Source: Strix aluco (taxonomy: Eukaryota; Chordata; Aves; Strigiformes; Strigidae). From it: a stretch of 64,000 nt of DNA. The notes beneath the pieces were generated by a model that worked only from the letters and a program-made list of their open reading frames with translations, did no database searches and was not told the DNA's origin. The DNA is taken from contig NW_027436512.1 in NCBI RefSeq assembly GCF_031877795.1, positions 2,261,407 to 2,325,406 on the forward strand. Direction: 5' to 3'. Positions 1 to 10,330 of the stretch are shown here, piece after piece (the stretch's first letter is position 1; each line of letters begins with the position of its first letter). A program made the position numbers and the translations under genes.

Positions 1-499
1 GATCATGGGGTTTTTTTCATGCTAATTACAGGTTAATTCCTAGATTTTCCAGCCCTTGCTCCTAGAAGCCTTAGACAGTACCTAATTTTAAACAACAGAA
101 AAATTCCTAATCCCAGAACTTCATAGGTGAGATTTTCACTACTTCTATTATTTTCAATGAAGTAGTCAACCTCAAAAACATGCAAACCCGAAGATCTGAT
201 CTATGGAATAGGAGTTTGACATTCTGAAGAACCAGGAGAGCACTTGCTATGAAGTTTAAACAGCTCCAAATTAAATAAACCAGTCTTATTGTACCCAACT
301 GACTTGAATTATTTCTATCAAGTCTCAAATCAAGACTTCAGTGAGAGAGAGGAGGAGGAAAACTGAAACCTGGCATTCTTCTTGGAACACTAGTTAATTT
401 TTAACTGGTGAAAATGGCATGTGAAGTAGATCATGAGTGTCATCCTTGGGTGCTTTTGGTAAAAGTAATTGCAATGCTCTGCCTAAATTAATTTGGATA
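1..499. other. AT-rich flank, nothing recognised
   Basis: No coding frame, RNA gene or repeat family was recognised. It ends exactly where the first LTR base of ERV-A begins. The last bases before that LTR (gata) do not match the bases beyond the other LTR (ctct). Confidence 0.5.
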
Positions 500-1047
500 T
501 GTGAGAAACGCTCAGTTGCCAATTATCAGCGGCTCAGACAGGATGCGGTGTGAAGCACTCTTTATTACGCTCTTGCAAGACCGGGCGCCCCCATCAAGTG
601 GACGCGCCTACCAGCCATCATGCAATGGTTTATATCCCTTTCTCCCAACCGCCAGTTCCCTCCCCTGATTCCTCATTGGCTGAGTACTACAGGGTGTACA
701 GACCTCCCGAACCGCCTACCGATACGCCCCTTCATGTCTGTGTTCATACCTGGCATGTTCATGGAAATGAACCTTGGCTTTCTCCAGGGCGGAGAAGTTA
801 ATATGCATGAGCTCATCACGCAAGCCTACTAAGATGGAAAAGTTCGCCCCAAGTCTTTCGGTATCTGCATCCGTCTAAAGCCAGTTCCAAGTACTGGGTC
901 ATCACAGTTGACAAAAAGACCACTTGCCTTCTAGCCCTAGGCCAGGGATTTCAATGGTTGTGAATTGCTCTTGTTGATTGCTTTGGTGAATCGCTCCTGC
1001 CCTTCCCATCAGGCTTATTATGCGAAAACAACATTCTTTCCCTTACA
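500..1047 (-). repeat. 3' LTR of ERV-A
   Basis: Runs TGTAAGG to TCTCACA in the sense (minus) direction. A TATA-like ATATAAAC lies near 626-634 and a polyadenylation signal AATAAA at 561-566. It differs from the 5' LTR only near 817 (c/g) and 922 (c/t). Confidence 0.95.
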
Positions 1048-1064
1048 ATTCCCCCCTGTTTTTA
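1048..1064 (-). other. Polypurine tract of ERV-A
   Basis: The sense strand reads an A-run, C, A, then six G and AAT, directly before the 3' LTR. This is the expected plus-strand DNA primer position. Confidence 0.8.
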
Positions 1065-1569
1065 TTTATACTCTTGTTGCTTTTCGCATATTCTTAGAGT
1101 ATTGTTCTATGAACATTCTTCGAGTGTTGACAACATGATTTTACATCTTTTCTCTGATGACAAGTCATCTCTTGCATCTTCATCTCTCTCTTCCTCTAGT
1201 AATAGCATCTTGCCAAGTTAGGGGGGGTGGTTCCGGAGGCATCTGTTTGACAAGGCGGTTTCACTGGACCAATCCTCGGACGCAAGGGATTATGTAGCAT
1301 CCTACGGAGACAGTGGAGAAAGTAGGTGGTATCTTGACATCCTTGTTCTTCCCCAGTCCGCACATGCGCAGTAGAGTCTCTCGAACTTTCCTGGGCTTTC
1401 TGGTGTTGCTGGGGGCTTCTGACAGGGGTCCCTCCAGTACTTTTCCATTGCGCAATAGCAGTCCATAGGAGTCTGTGTTTACAGAAAAAGAACTCCGAAC
1501 CATTTTAAAAACAAAACCACAGTAAATCTCCTTTAACTTATGTACATGGCAAAATACCAGCAGCATACC

Positions 1570-2097
1570 TGCTCCTCACATTAAAGTCACTATATTTTTA
1601 ACATGAATCACCACATTCTTCACAATCCCTCGCATTTTATTAAATTGATTCGTGTTTGTGTTTATCCCTTGAATGACTGAATGAATCAATTTAATAAAAC
1701 ATGGAATCATACATGGTATAAACATTAGGACAGCAAATGTACACAACAGATAAAATAAAAGCTGTTTTACCCACGGTGTTCCAGGTAACCAGGACCATAG
1801 ATTGCCATTCCAGCCATTCCACGTTTGCTATCTGTGATGGGGAGGCGGTATAGAGACCCACGGCCAGCTTGATAATCCCAAAGGTCCCCCACAAACCCAG
1901 CAGTGACTGAAATTGAAGGTTTTACTTCTAGTCTTTGTTAATAAAACAAACTCATTATTTTCAAAGGGGTCATATGAGTTGGTAGCATTTTGACTCCTTT
2001 TAGCTATTATGAGGCTAACATACACAGTGAGGAGAAAAAGCCAGCTACCATAGTGAGGTCCGGTATGGCACATTTTTCTGTTTGCCCCTGGACCCAT
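1570..2097 (-). pseudogene. env: env remnant of ERV-A (surface start joined to transmembrane end)
   Basis: The retroviral envelope glycoprotein would act at the virion surface. The upstream part (1828-2097) shows a hydrophobic leader, N-glycosylation sites (NAT, NFS) and a CWVCGG cysteine motif typical of the first part of a surface subunit. Within about 50 codons, in another frame, the sequence becomes the end of a transmembrane subunit: a WLPGTPWV segment, a hydrophobic anchor, a cysteine pair in IPCMIPC, and a cytoplasmic tail ending near 1570. Most of the surface subunit, the cleavage site and the ectodomain are missing, so no functional envelope is possible. It directly follows the integrase remnant. 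Confidence 0.7.
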
Positions 2098-2447
2098 TGG
2101 GTTGCTGCCAACGGTCGGGTTCGTGTCTTCTTAACAGCAAAAATGGAGGCCAATGCGGTCTTGCCCTCACTTGGACTTATCCTCAGCTTTTCCCTCACTC
2201 CCTTTTACTTTTTTTTTTTTTTTTCTAATTCCTTTGTTCAACTGATTTATGTTTTTATGCAAACCAGTCTAAAACCAAAAATCATAGGTATTACAACTTT
2301 TTAACATATGTACATACACACAGGGTTCATGTAGACGATTCAGGATCTCACTACTATTGGTGTCACTCGGTCTGTTTTAGTAAGTACAGTCTTATTTTAG
2401 CTCCATCGTATTCGAAGCTTCAGATCTCCAGGTGCTGACTCGATCTT

Positions 2448-3644
2448 CTAATTGGGTTCACCTGTGACTGGTCCTTTCACCCTGGAAATATGAGTCCATC
2501 CTCTTTCAGCAGTTCTTACAGCTGTCTCCGTAGTCAACAATACCAGGAATGGTCCTTCCCATCTAGGAGATAAGCTTTCCTCCTTCCAAGTTTTGATCAT
2601 TACTTTATCTCCAGGTTGTATTTTGTGTACTGCAAATCCTAAAGGAGTTGTCTGGGCTAACATTCTTTTTATTCTTAATTCTTTTAGGTTTTTCTCAATA
2701 GTTTTAATATATTGTTGAATCCTCATGTCTTCTATTAATGGATGCCCTAAAGGCATACCTTGGGAATATGGCATCCCATATAACATCTCAAAAGGTGAGA
2801 GGCCTGTCTCTGAATTTGGCATAGTCCTAATATGAAGTAAGGCTAAGGGTGAGCATTTAATCCATGAGAATTTGGTTTCTATCATTAATTTAGGTAACTG
2901 TTGTTTCAACGTTTGATTCATTCGCTCTACCCGTCTATAACTTTGTGGATGCCATGGAGTGTGATATTCCCAAGTGATGCCCAGAGCTTCTGTAATTAAC
3001 TTTATAATTTTTGATGTAAAATGAGTACCCTGATCCGAATCAAATACTTTTACAATTCCAAATCATGGTATAATTTGTTCCAATGATATTTTAGCTACTG
3101 ACTGGGCAGTCGCTCTGGTGGTAGGAAAAGCTTCTACCCAGTGAGTTAATTGATCTACTATTACCAGTAAATATTTGCATCTCCTAACTTTCGGTAGTTC
3201 TGTGAAATCTATTTGGATCCTTTCATTCATTGCAGAAATTGTTTTGCTGGTAGAAATACATGACATACGTTCAGTTTTCTCAAACATATTGATTTTAGGG
3301 TCATATTCATTAACATTTGTGTCACCAGGTAAAAGATCAGAGTGCCTGCTTTTTATCCATGATGTGCCATTAATGGTACGCACTGAACAGCTATCAAGAT
3401 CTCTCTTATTGTTTGTGGCTCGAATACTTAATTGGTTTTCATTAATCTCTTCTACACTGTACCTGTCACCCAAAAGTTTCGTTTCAATTCTGGTCTGGTT
3501 TGCAGAGTCCTCTGCAATTCTCCTTGTATCCCTATTGTCTAGAAGGATCCACTTCCCATTCACCACAGTGGTCCCCAATTTTTGAATTTCGGTGAACTCC
3601 TGAGGGTTATATATCTTTTTCCCATAATCTACTTCTTGTTTCAT
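2448..3644 (-). pseudogene. pol: Integrase remnant (end of pol) of ERV-A
   Basis: Integrase joins viral DNA to host DNA. The catalytic-core start is visible near 3063-3250 (an IDFTELP segment, then KYLLVIVD and WVEAFP), with the first catalytic Asp. A frameshift and stop near 3062 separate it from the second Asp (SDQG) and from a C-terminal portion at 2448-2921 with a GDKVMIKTW segment and RWEGPFLVLL, the usual GPY/F-type end. About 100 residues upstream of the core (3300-3644) are poorly conserved and may be the degraded RNase H-integrase link. Frame breaks make it inactive. The assignment comes from motif order and its place between RNase H and env. Confidence 0.8.
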
Positions 3645-4186
3645 TACATATAAACAACCTTTGAATTCAATTCAGTTTGTTCTAGATCAGGTCTTATCTT
3701 TGTTCGTAATTCTATTACTTCAATGCAATTGTGACTTAATTCATCCCTAGGATCTCCATATAAAAATTGAGTAGGATTTTGAGCACCAGTTACTCTCAGT
3801 TCTAATTCTGGTGCTTCCATTAAGACAGTCTCATATTTCAATAGCCGACTATCAGTGAGCCATTTCTCAGCCTTTTGCTGCAGCACCCCACGCACATCAT
3901 GAGGGGAAAACACTGTGATAATCGCTCCAAAAGTCACCTTTCCTGCCTCTTCAATCAGTAAGGCTGCTGCCACTAAAGACTGTAAGCATGTTGGCCAGCC
4001 CCTGCTTAAGGGATCTAATAATTTTGAAAAATATCCAATTGGTCTCTTACTTCCAGCCTAATCTTGGGGCAGAACCCCATAAGCAGTTTGATCCGAGGTA
4101 GTTATAAATAATTGAAAAGGCTTTTTAACATCCAACAAACTTAACACTGGAGGCTCAGCCAGTGTTTCTTTTAGTTTCTGAAACTC
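3644..4186 (-). pseudogene. pol: RT connection / RNase H start of ERV-A pol
   Basis: The frame 4058-4186 begins FQKLKETLAEPPVLSL and continues into a PFQLFITTS segment, the usual region after the RT thumb. A stop near 4058 precedes a second frame (3644-3973) with an SPHDV segment and KWLTDSRLLKYE, the connection domain before RNase H. The RNase H catalytic carboxylates were not found. The upstream part of pol is separated from this piece by gag-like sequence (4187-4664), so the gene is discontinuous as well as frameshifted. Confidence 0.75.
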
Positions 4187-4664
4187 ATTCTCATCTCTTC
4201 TAACACGCACCTCCTGCGCTTCTCTTAACAATTCCTGTAGACCCCGCTCTTGCCAATCATCGAATTTTTCTAACTTCTTTCTAATATCTCCCCATAATTT
4301 GGTCACGAATTAAGTTTTTAATAAAGCCTCCCCCACCGGGATGCATGCAGGGTCTACTCCCAAATACATTTTTTTTTTTTTTTTTTCCTCCTCGCTCCCC
4401 GCCTTATTCCCCGGCCGGGCTCCTCCAGCAGCGCGCTCAGACCGCAGCGCTCGGCGCAGCCCCCGCGGGGGTGCAGCCGCCGTCGGGCCCCCTCCCTGCG
4501 GCACCGCGAGGGGGCCGCGTCCTGGCGCGGGGTCGTGCCGCGGTCCTAGGGGCCGCCCGCCGCCGCCAACGCCTCCCCAAACCTCTGCCCCACTATTTTC
4601 TAATTGTTTCTGCTTTTCTCGATTACGGGTTCGGCTGCTGGTGGAGGGGAAGGAGCACTAGGTT
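4187..4664 (-). other. gag-derived segment lying inside pol of ERV-A
   Basis: In sense order this stretch holds a Pro/Ala-rich stretch, a very GC-rich segment (about 4390-4600), an 18-nt A-run (T-run at 4369-4386 on plus), and a frame with DIRKKLEKFDDW followed by LQELLREAQEV. That last frame resembles the end of a gammaretroviral capsid. It lies between the RT thumb and the connection region, where no gag sequence belongs. This suggests an internal template switch or a deletion-insertion. The capsid match is strong by pattern; the origin of the GC-rich part is uncertain. Confidence 0.6.
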
Positions 4665-6060
4665 TTGGTTCCTCATCCAGCAGTTTAAGATACAACCCCT
4701 TTGTTTTCTGTGCATAGGCCTCAATCCATAGGCGGCAATGCCCAGTCAATCCCCAAAACTTTCTTAATTCTTTCTTAGTTCCAGGGAGCGGTAATTATCC
4801 CTTGAATCCCTTCGGGATTTATTTTTCGTCTCCCTTCTGTAATTAAATGGCCCAAATACTTAACCTTGTTATAAATTGAGACCACAATGGACTATAATTC
4901 ACTCTTTATTAATTATAGCAAGTAGAATAAGAGCAAAGACAGCGCTGGACGGCAGGGGAGTCTGCGCTCCGCCAACTGCCGTGCTGAGTAGTTCAAATAG
5001 TCCCCTTTTTATACATCTTTACTTCCGTGCTCATGAGGTAGTGGAGGTACTCCGCGCATGCTTCAGTTGTTGTTAGGGGGGTCGTTTCCTGCCTCCTGGT
5101 ATTTGTTGAGGCTGAAGTAAGAAGTCTTCCCTCTTTGTCTCATAGTTGATCTTTTACTCATATATCCTTATATGGGCTGTCTTGTCCTGTTTCTTGTCGC
5201 TTCCTGGAAATCTGGTGGTTATCTTGCATGAGCAGTATCTGGTTCAGTTTGTGTGAGTGATTACAGTTATCTTATCTCACACAGGCGGCGTCCAGTGGTT
5301 GTTTGCATGAGTGGTTTCTGTCGTCTAATTTTACATTGAGCTTAACATAAATCTTAATAAACAATACCTTAGTCCACAGTTTCTCACAACCTCATTTTCT
5401 ATATATTGGATTTGGCCTTTGAGACCCTTAACCCTTGTTTTCCCAGAAAATTAAGGAGTCCATCAGTGGCTACTTTCACCTCAGACCGCTCCTCCCCTGA
5501 GAGTAAAAGGTCATCCACATACTGTAGTAACATGTCCCCTTCAGGTGGCTTAAATTGTTCCACAGTTTGTTCCAATATCTGCCCAAATAAATTAGGGGAT
5601 TCTGTAAATCCTTGAGGTAGAACAGTCCACCTCAACTGTTGTTTGCGCCCTGTCTGGGCGTCTTCCCATTCAAAGGCAAGTAAATCCCTGCTTTCCGGAT
5701 CCGATGGGTAAGCCCAAAAAGCATCCTTTAAGTCTATAACACTGAACCATCTGTGTCCATGTGGTATTTTACTCATCAGAGTATACGGGTTTGGTACCAC
5801 AGGATATCTCTTTTTGACTACTTCATTTACCTTTTTTTTTTTTTTTAAGTCTTGTACCAATCGATAAGAACCATCCATTTTTCGAATTGGCAAAATGGGG
5901 GTGTTGAAAGGGGACATACAGGGTTCCAGCAGTCCATCCTTGAGCAACCCCTTTGTTTTCTGTCATACTACGTCATGTCCATCTAATAAGGTAATTTTTT
6001 TTTAAGGGAGGGGTTTTTAGTCCTCCCCTATTACCCTCTTTGACCCACACGATGGGGTTT
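4665..6060 (-). pseudogene. pol: Reverse transcriptase remnant of ERV-A, split by a solo LTR
   Basis: Reverse transcriptase copies viral RNA to DNA. The open part at 5399-5947 shows fingers (PFNTPILPI, LVQDL), palm (VIDLKDAF, LPQGF) and the catalytic YVDD. The normal residues after LVQDL are replaced by a lysine run from an A-tract (T-run 5832-5846 on plus). A solo LTR (4867-5388) interrupts the palm-thumb junction. The frame resumes at about 4862 with KYLGHLITEG and a GLTGHCRLW thumb motif, then runs into gag-like sequence. It cannot be expressed as one protein. Confidence 0.88.
4867..5388 (-). mobile_element. Solo LTR inserted in ERV-A pol
   Basis: This 522-bp unit starts TGTGAGAAAC and ends TTATAACA on the minus strand. 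It is bounded by a perfect 4-bp site duplication (ACCT at 4863-4866 and 5389-5392) and interrupts the RT frame. A polyadenylation signal (AATAAAGAG) lies near 4905. It is unlike the ERV-A LTRs except for the shared first bases, so it is another class I family that integrated and then lost its interior by LTR-LTR recombination. Confidence 0.92.
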
Positions 6061-6239
6061 ATATCTACCTCATCTTTCTCTGTCAGAGTATTCATAGTAA
6101 TAGTCATACACATTCCTTATAAGTGTGGATTTGTAATCCTAGTCGTATCACCAAATCCCGGCCCAGCAGATTACTGCCTGCCTTTAGGACATATAACAGT
6201 TGTCCCACAACTGTCCCTTTTTTTTTTTTTTTTTTAAAT

Positions 6240-6445
6240 ACAGAAGCCGTAAACCCTTCCCCTTTTATGCCCATTGGTCTGCTAGTTCCAACCCCAAGGG
6301 AATATAATTAAAGAAGTCTTGCTTGCCCCAGTATCACTCCCGGGGTCCCACCCTCCAATTTATCAAGGGCTCTTGGTGGGATCTATAGCTAAAGAGCCCC
6401 TGACTCCTCTATTCTATGTCTTCAAAGTTCGTGATTGGAATTACT
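6240..6445 (-). pseudogene. pro: Protease remnant of ERV-A
   Basis: The aspartic protease that matures Gag and Pol is recognised from one frame with the catalytic triplet as SDTGAS (codons for DTGA at 6324-6335). It lies between the nucleocapsid remnant and RT. An A-run (T-run 6218-6235 on plus) and stops follow directly, so only the start of the domain is readable. Confidence 0.6.
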
Positions 6446-6882
6446 TTAACTCTGGGCATTCTCTCTCAAAATGCCACAGTCTCCCACAACGATAGCTTCT
6501 GGAGGCTTTTCATCCCCAGTTTCTTCCCGTTCCTCCTGTTCCACCTTTAAGGTAAAAAGGTGTTCAGTCCTTTGTTGGACCCAACAGGAGGTGTAGTCAG
6601 ACTCCTCTTGTGAAAAAGGGGTCTTTGAACTCACATAGAAGTTTAAGTCTTGACATAACCAGTTCTTAGTTGACCCATATTTTGGCCAAAAAGCCTTACG
6701 TCCCAAAATGGGCTCCTTTGTCCACACAAAAACACAATAATGTGTCATTTTCTTTTTGTCCTTCCCCTTGTATTCAGAACGTTCCTTCATCATAACAACA
6801 TTCTCCCCAATGGACTGTACGGGGGAATGTTTTCAGGGACCTTCCCTGAATTCCCGCTAAGCTTAGTCTTGTTGTTCCCCAT
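6446..6882 (-). pseudogene. gag: gag remnant of ERV-A (matrix plus nucleocapsid)
   Basis: Gag is the virion structural polyprotein. The start codon at 6880-6882 gives M-G-N-N, a myristoylation-type N terminus, followed by YSPLGRML. A frameshift near 6790 leads to a matrix-like stretch (KKMTHYCVFVW, FWPKYGSTK). About 65 codons later, in another frame near 6455-6500, a nucleocapsid zinc knuckle reads SYRCGRLWHFEREC. Its first Cys is a Ser, so it is degenerate. The p12 and capsid regions are missing here, although a capsid-like fragment appears at 4187-4306. Confidence 0.7.
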
Positions 6883-7271
6883 TTTTTTTTTCCCCAAGAC
6901 TTCTGGTCGTTTTCCTTGAGGCACAGCAGAGCCGCCACTGCGGACTCCGTCCTCAGCCCGTACTGACGTACAGCTCACTCGCTCCCACCCACCAGAATCT
7001 CCCAGACCACCAAGGCAGTACTTAACAGTCCAATTTTCTTACCTTGGTCCGTGCACAAGAGTTGCCTGGTCTAACAGTGCTTTTCAAAGTTCCTCTTTTT
7101 TTTTTTTTTTATCCTTTTGCCCCCAGTGGTTCACAAGGCCCGTCTATATTATCAGTCTCAGGATCTCAGTCGGTCCCCGTGGAGTCACCGTCGATGATTC
7201 GCGAGACCGTTGAAATCAACAGGGCGCGCCTCCTCGCCCTCAACGGCGGAGACTCCCAGGCGACGACTTTG

Positions 7272-7289
7272 ATCCCGGACGAGCCCCCA
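7272..7289 (-). other. Primer binding site, tRNA-Pro (ERV-A)
   Basis: Two bases inside the 5' LTR, the sense strand reads TGGGGGCTCGTCCGGGAT. This is the 18-nt complement of the tRNA-Pro 3' end used by many gammaretroviruses. Confidence 0.95.
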
Positions 7290-7292
7290 AAT

Positions 7293-7840
7293 TGTGAGAA
7301 ACGCTCAGTTGCCAATTATCAGCGGCTCAGACAGGATGCGGTGTGAAGCACTCTTTATTACGCTCTTGCAAGACCGGGCGCCCCCATCAAGTGGACGCGC
7401 CTACCAGCCATCATGCAATGGTTTATATCCCTTTCTCCCAACCGCCAGTTCCCTCCCCTGATTCCTCATTGGCTGAGTACTACAGGGTGTACAGACCTCC
7501 CGAACCGCCTACCGATACGCCCCTTCATGTCTGTGTTCATACCTGGCATGTTCATGGAAATGAACCTTGGCTTTCTCCAGGGCGGAGAAGTTAATATGCA
7601 TGAGCTCATCACGCAAGCGTACTAAGATGGAAAAGTTCGCCCCAAGTCTTTCGGTATCTGCATCCGTCTAAAGCCAGTTCCAAGTACTGGGTCATCACAG
7701 TTGACAAAAAGATCACTTGCCTTCTAGCCCTAGGCCAGGGATTTCAATGGTTGTGAATTGCTCTTGTTGATTGCTTTGGTGAATCGCTCCTGCCCTTCCC
7801 ATCAGGCTTATTATGCGAAAACAACATTCTTTCCCTTACA
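7293..7840 (-). repeat. 5' LTR of ERV-A
   Basis: 548 bp, nearly identical to 500-1047, with the same TATA-like element and AATAAA. The flank beyond it (ctct) does not match the other flank. Confidence 0.95.
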
Positions 7841-9730
7841 CTCTGCAGTCTGAGAAATGACATTAAGGAGGTACACCAGATACTTATCAGCCTTCTGCTC
7901 CTCCCGCTTTTTACTTTTTGTTCTTTCTAGTCAGCATTTGTTCAATTTTTCTCAACTTTATCTGCTGTGGTGAAACATGGGTTTTAAATTCCAGCCACAC
8001 TGGAATTTTTAAATTTACCATTTTTAAGTTTAAAACAACTAACAGTTTGGTATGATGAGATTTAGACGCTGCATGTTTTTATAATCAAATGAATAAACTC
8101 TATACCCCCAAGTTCTTTTATGTTCAAGATGGCATTCTGGAATGGCACTGCTTTTATGCTAAAACCTAAACAGAGAAATAAAGAGTAATAGTTAGTTATT
8201 TGATAAAGAGGCCATTTGAAATCAATTGCATACATTCAGAAAAGACTACTTTTTTCACCAAGAACCAGGATTTTGAATGTGAAATTCTGTTTCAATATGA
8301 TGTTTATGAATATCAGTTATAAGATTGGGGGGGGGGGGGGGAATTGGTATGAGCGATGAAATTTACAAAGATACTATTAAATAGCTGGCATACATTAAAT
8401 TCAGAACAAAACTTCCATCCAGGCCATCTACCATTTAGTAAGGAGTTAGTACAGAATATACCTTTATAAAATGATCTTTTAACGCATCTGGAACTAAAGT
8501 TTAGATTTCAGATTACCAGTAACATTAAGTGATCCTTCTGCAATTTTTAGGAGATGTGGAAGAGAACATGCAATTCGAATCACTGATTTCTTACATTTAA
8601 ACTTCACAGGCTTTCGTTACACCTAGAGTATTAATCCTGTCTATAAATGTTATTAACAGAAAGATCCTTTTACAGACCTGAGTGTTATGTATTAAAATGG
8701 TTACAAGCACACTAGAAGCATCTATGAATCCTCTATTAGCCTATTATATGTTTAAAACTAAAAAACTTCATTAAAGTTTGTTTTCCCTTAACTGGAAATT
8801 CAGACGGCCAAGAGAAAGGGAATATGAAAGGCTTCCAGCAATCCCTCAGTATACTACATACTAGATTCTGCATGTTCAGTGCATGCATGCATGCAAGTAT
8901 ATATAATACTTTATATAGGAAAAATTACATCTGCTCTTTCTCCTCCTAGAAAGGAGCAAAAACTGGAATGGACCTGAGTGGCATTGATGAGAAAAGCAAA
9001 ATACAGGTTATAATTTGAAAACTGCATAGAGAAGTTGTCACATTGTGTTCTTGGATTCTCAAACATATTTTCTAATATAGCACAGACATGGTACATATGG
9101 GTAGATTTTTTTTTTTTATAAGCTGAATAGCCTAGATATGCATAATTTTGATTGGATGCTGCCCAGAGTCCATTTTCATTCTTCAAGTTGCCTAATTAAA
9201 TGATGGTATTTTGTTTCAACTATCTAGAAACATGTAAGAAATGTAATTTTAAAATAAATCATATTTTCATTATTTCCTTTGATAGATCTATACTGCTATA
9301 TTACATTGTTGTTAGTATTGCTTTCAGACTCCAGGTGAACTTGCACTAATTTCAGGTGAACTCTAAAGATAAAGGGGGGAAGAAGAGGATTAAAAAAAAA
9401 AGAAAGAAAAAGAAAAGACTGAATTACTCAAATCAACAATTTCCCTCTAACCATTTGAGTTATGCATTAACATGTGAATCTGACACAATGAAATGTCAGA
9501 TCTCTTTAACATTCCTAATAACACCCCTAGGAAGGCAATGGGTTAATTGTTCATTGCAGAAAAAAACCCCAGTATTTTCTTGTACCTGTTTTACTTTGTT
9601 TACTTACAGTTGTATTAAATAACCTTGTGATCTTGTATTTAAACAAGGATACACTGAAAACTAGTTAGGGTTCTTAAGGGACAATCATAAAATTCAAGTC
9701 CATGAACCACAGCTACAATATAAAGCCATG
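7841..9730. other. Non-coding AT-rich DNA
   Basis: No gene recognised. It contains a run of about 15 G near 8326-8341, a short GCAT repeat near 8880-8895 and an A/G-rich stretch near 9385-9420. Short open frames have no coding character. Confidence 0.5.
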
Positions 9731-10330
9731 TGCTGGTTTTGGCTGGGATAGAGTTAATTTTCTTCACAGTAGCTAGTATGGGGCTATGATTTGGATTTGT
9801 GCTGGAAACAGTGTTGATAATACAGGGATGTTTTAGTTCTTGCTGAGCAGCGCTTACACAGAGTCAAGGCCTTTTCTGCTCCTCACCCCACCCCACCCCA
9901 CCCCACCAGCGAGTGGGCTGGGGGTGCACAAGAAGTTGGGAGGAGACACAGCTGGGACAGCTGACCCCCACTGACCAAAGGGATATTTCATGCCATAGGA
10001 CATCATACTCAGCATGTAAAGCTGGGGGAAGAAGGAGGAAGGGGGGACGTTTGGAGTGATGGTGCTTGTCTCCCCAAGTAGCCCTTATGTGTGATGGAGC
10101 CCTGCTTTCCTGGAGATGGCTGAGCACCTGCCTGCCCATGGGAAGGAGTGACTGAATTCCTTGTTTTGCTTTGCTTGCGTGCGCAGCTTTTGCTTTTCCT
10201 ATGAAACTGTCTTTATCTCAACCCGTGGGTTTTCTCACTTTTACCCTTCTGATTCTTTCCCCCATCCCACTCTGGGGCGTGAGTGAGCAGTTGTGTGGGG
10301 CTTAGTTGCTGGCTGGGTTGAACCATGACA
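9731..10330 (+). mobile_element. Solo ERVL-type LTR
   Basis: Runs TGCTGGTTTTGGCTGGGATA to CCATGACA. The start is characteristic of avian ERVL LTRs, and near the 3' end is CTTTATCTCAACCC. Flanking pentamers ccatg (9726-9730) and ctatg (10331-10335) agree at four of five bases and probably are the 5-bp site duplication of class III elements. A CACCC tandem tract lies near 9883-9906. Confidence 0.8.

Larger units (their letters stand above)
500..7840 (-). mobile_element. ERV-A: gammaretrovirus-like (class I) provirus, defective
   Basis: Two 548-bp LTRs in the same orientation, differing at only two positions, bound 6.2 kb of interior read on the minus strand. Next to the right LTR is an 18-nt tRNA-Pro primer binding site, and next to the left LTR is a polypurine tract. 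The interior holds, in order, remnants of gag matrix and nucleocapsid, protease (DTGA), reverse transcriptase (YVDD), RNase H, integrase and env. All are broken by stops, frameshifts and deletions. A gag capsid piece sits inside pol and a foreign solo LTR sits inside RT. No target site duplication is seen. The tRNA-Pro site, RT and integrase place it with gammaretrovirus-like ERVs. Confidence 0.93.

Noticed and set aside
550-832. Open frames of 70-83 codons, repeated at 7343-7625
   Set aside because: They lie wholly in the ERV-A LTRs and read through antisense LTR sequence; identical because the LTRs are.
8326-8341. G-run (also 59681-59692)
   Set aside because: Simple homopolymers without a partner structure or annotation value.
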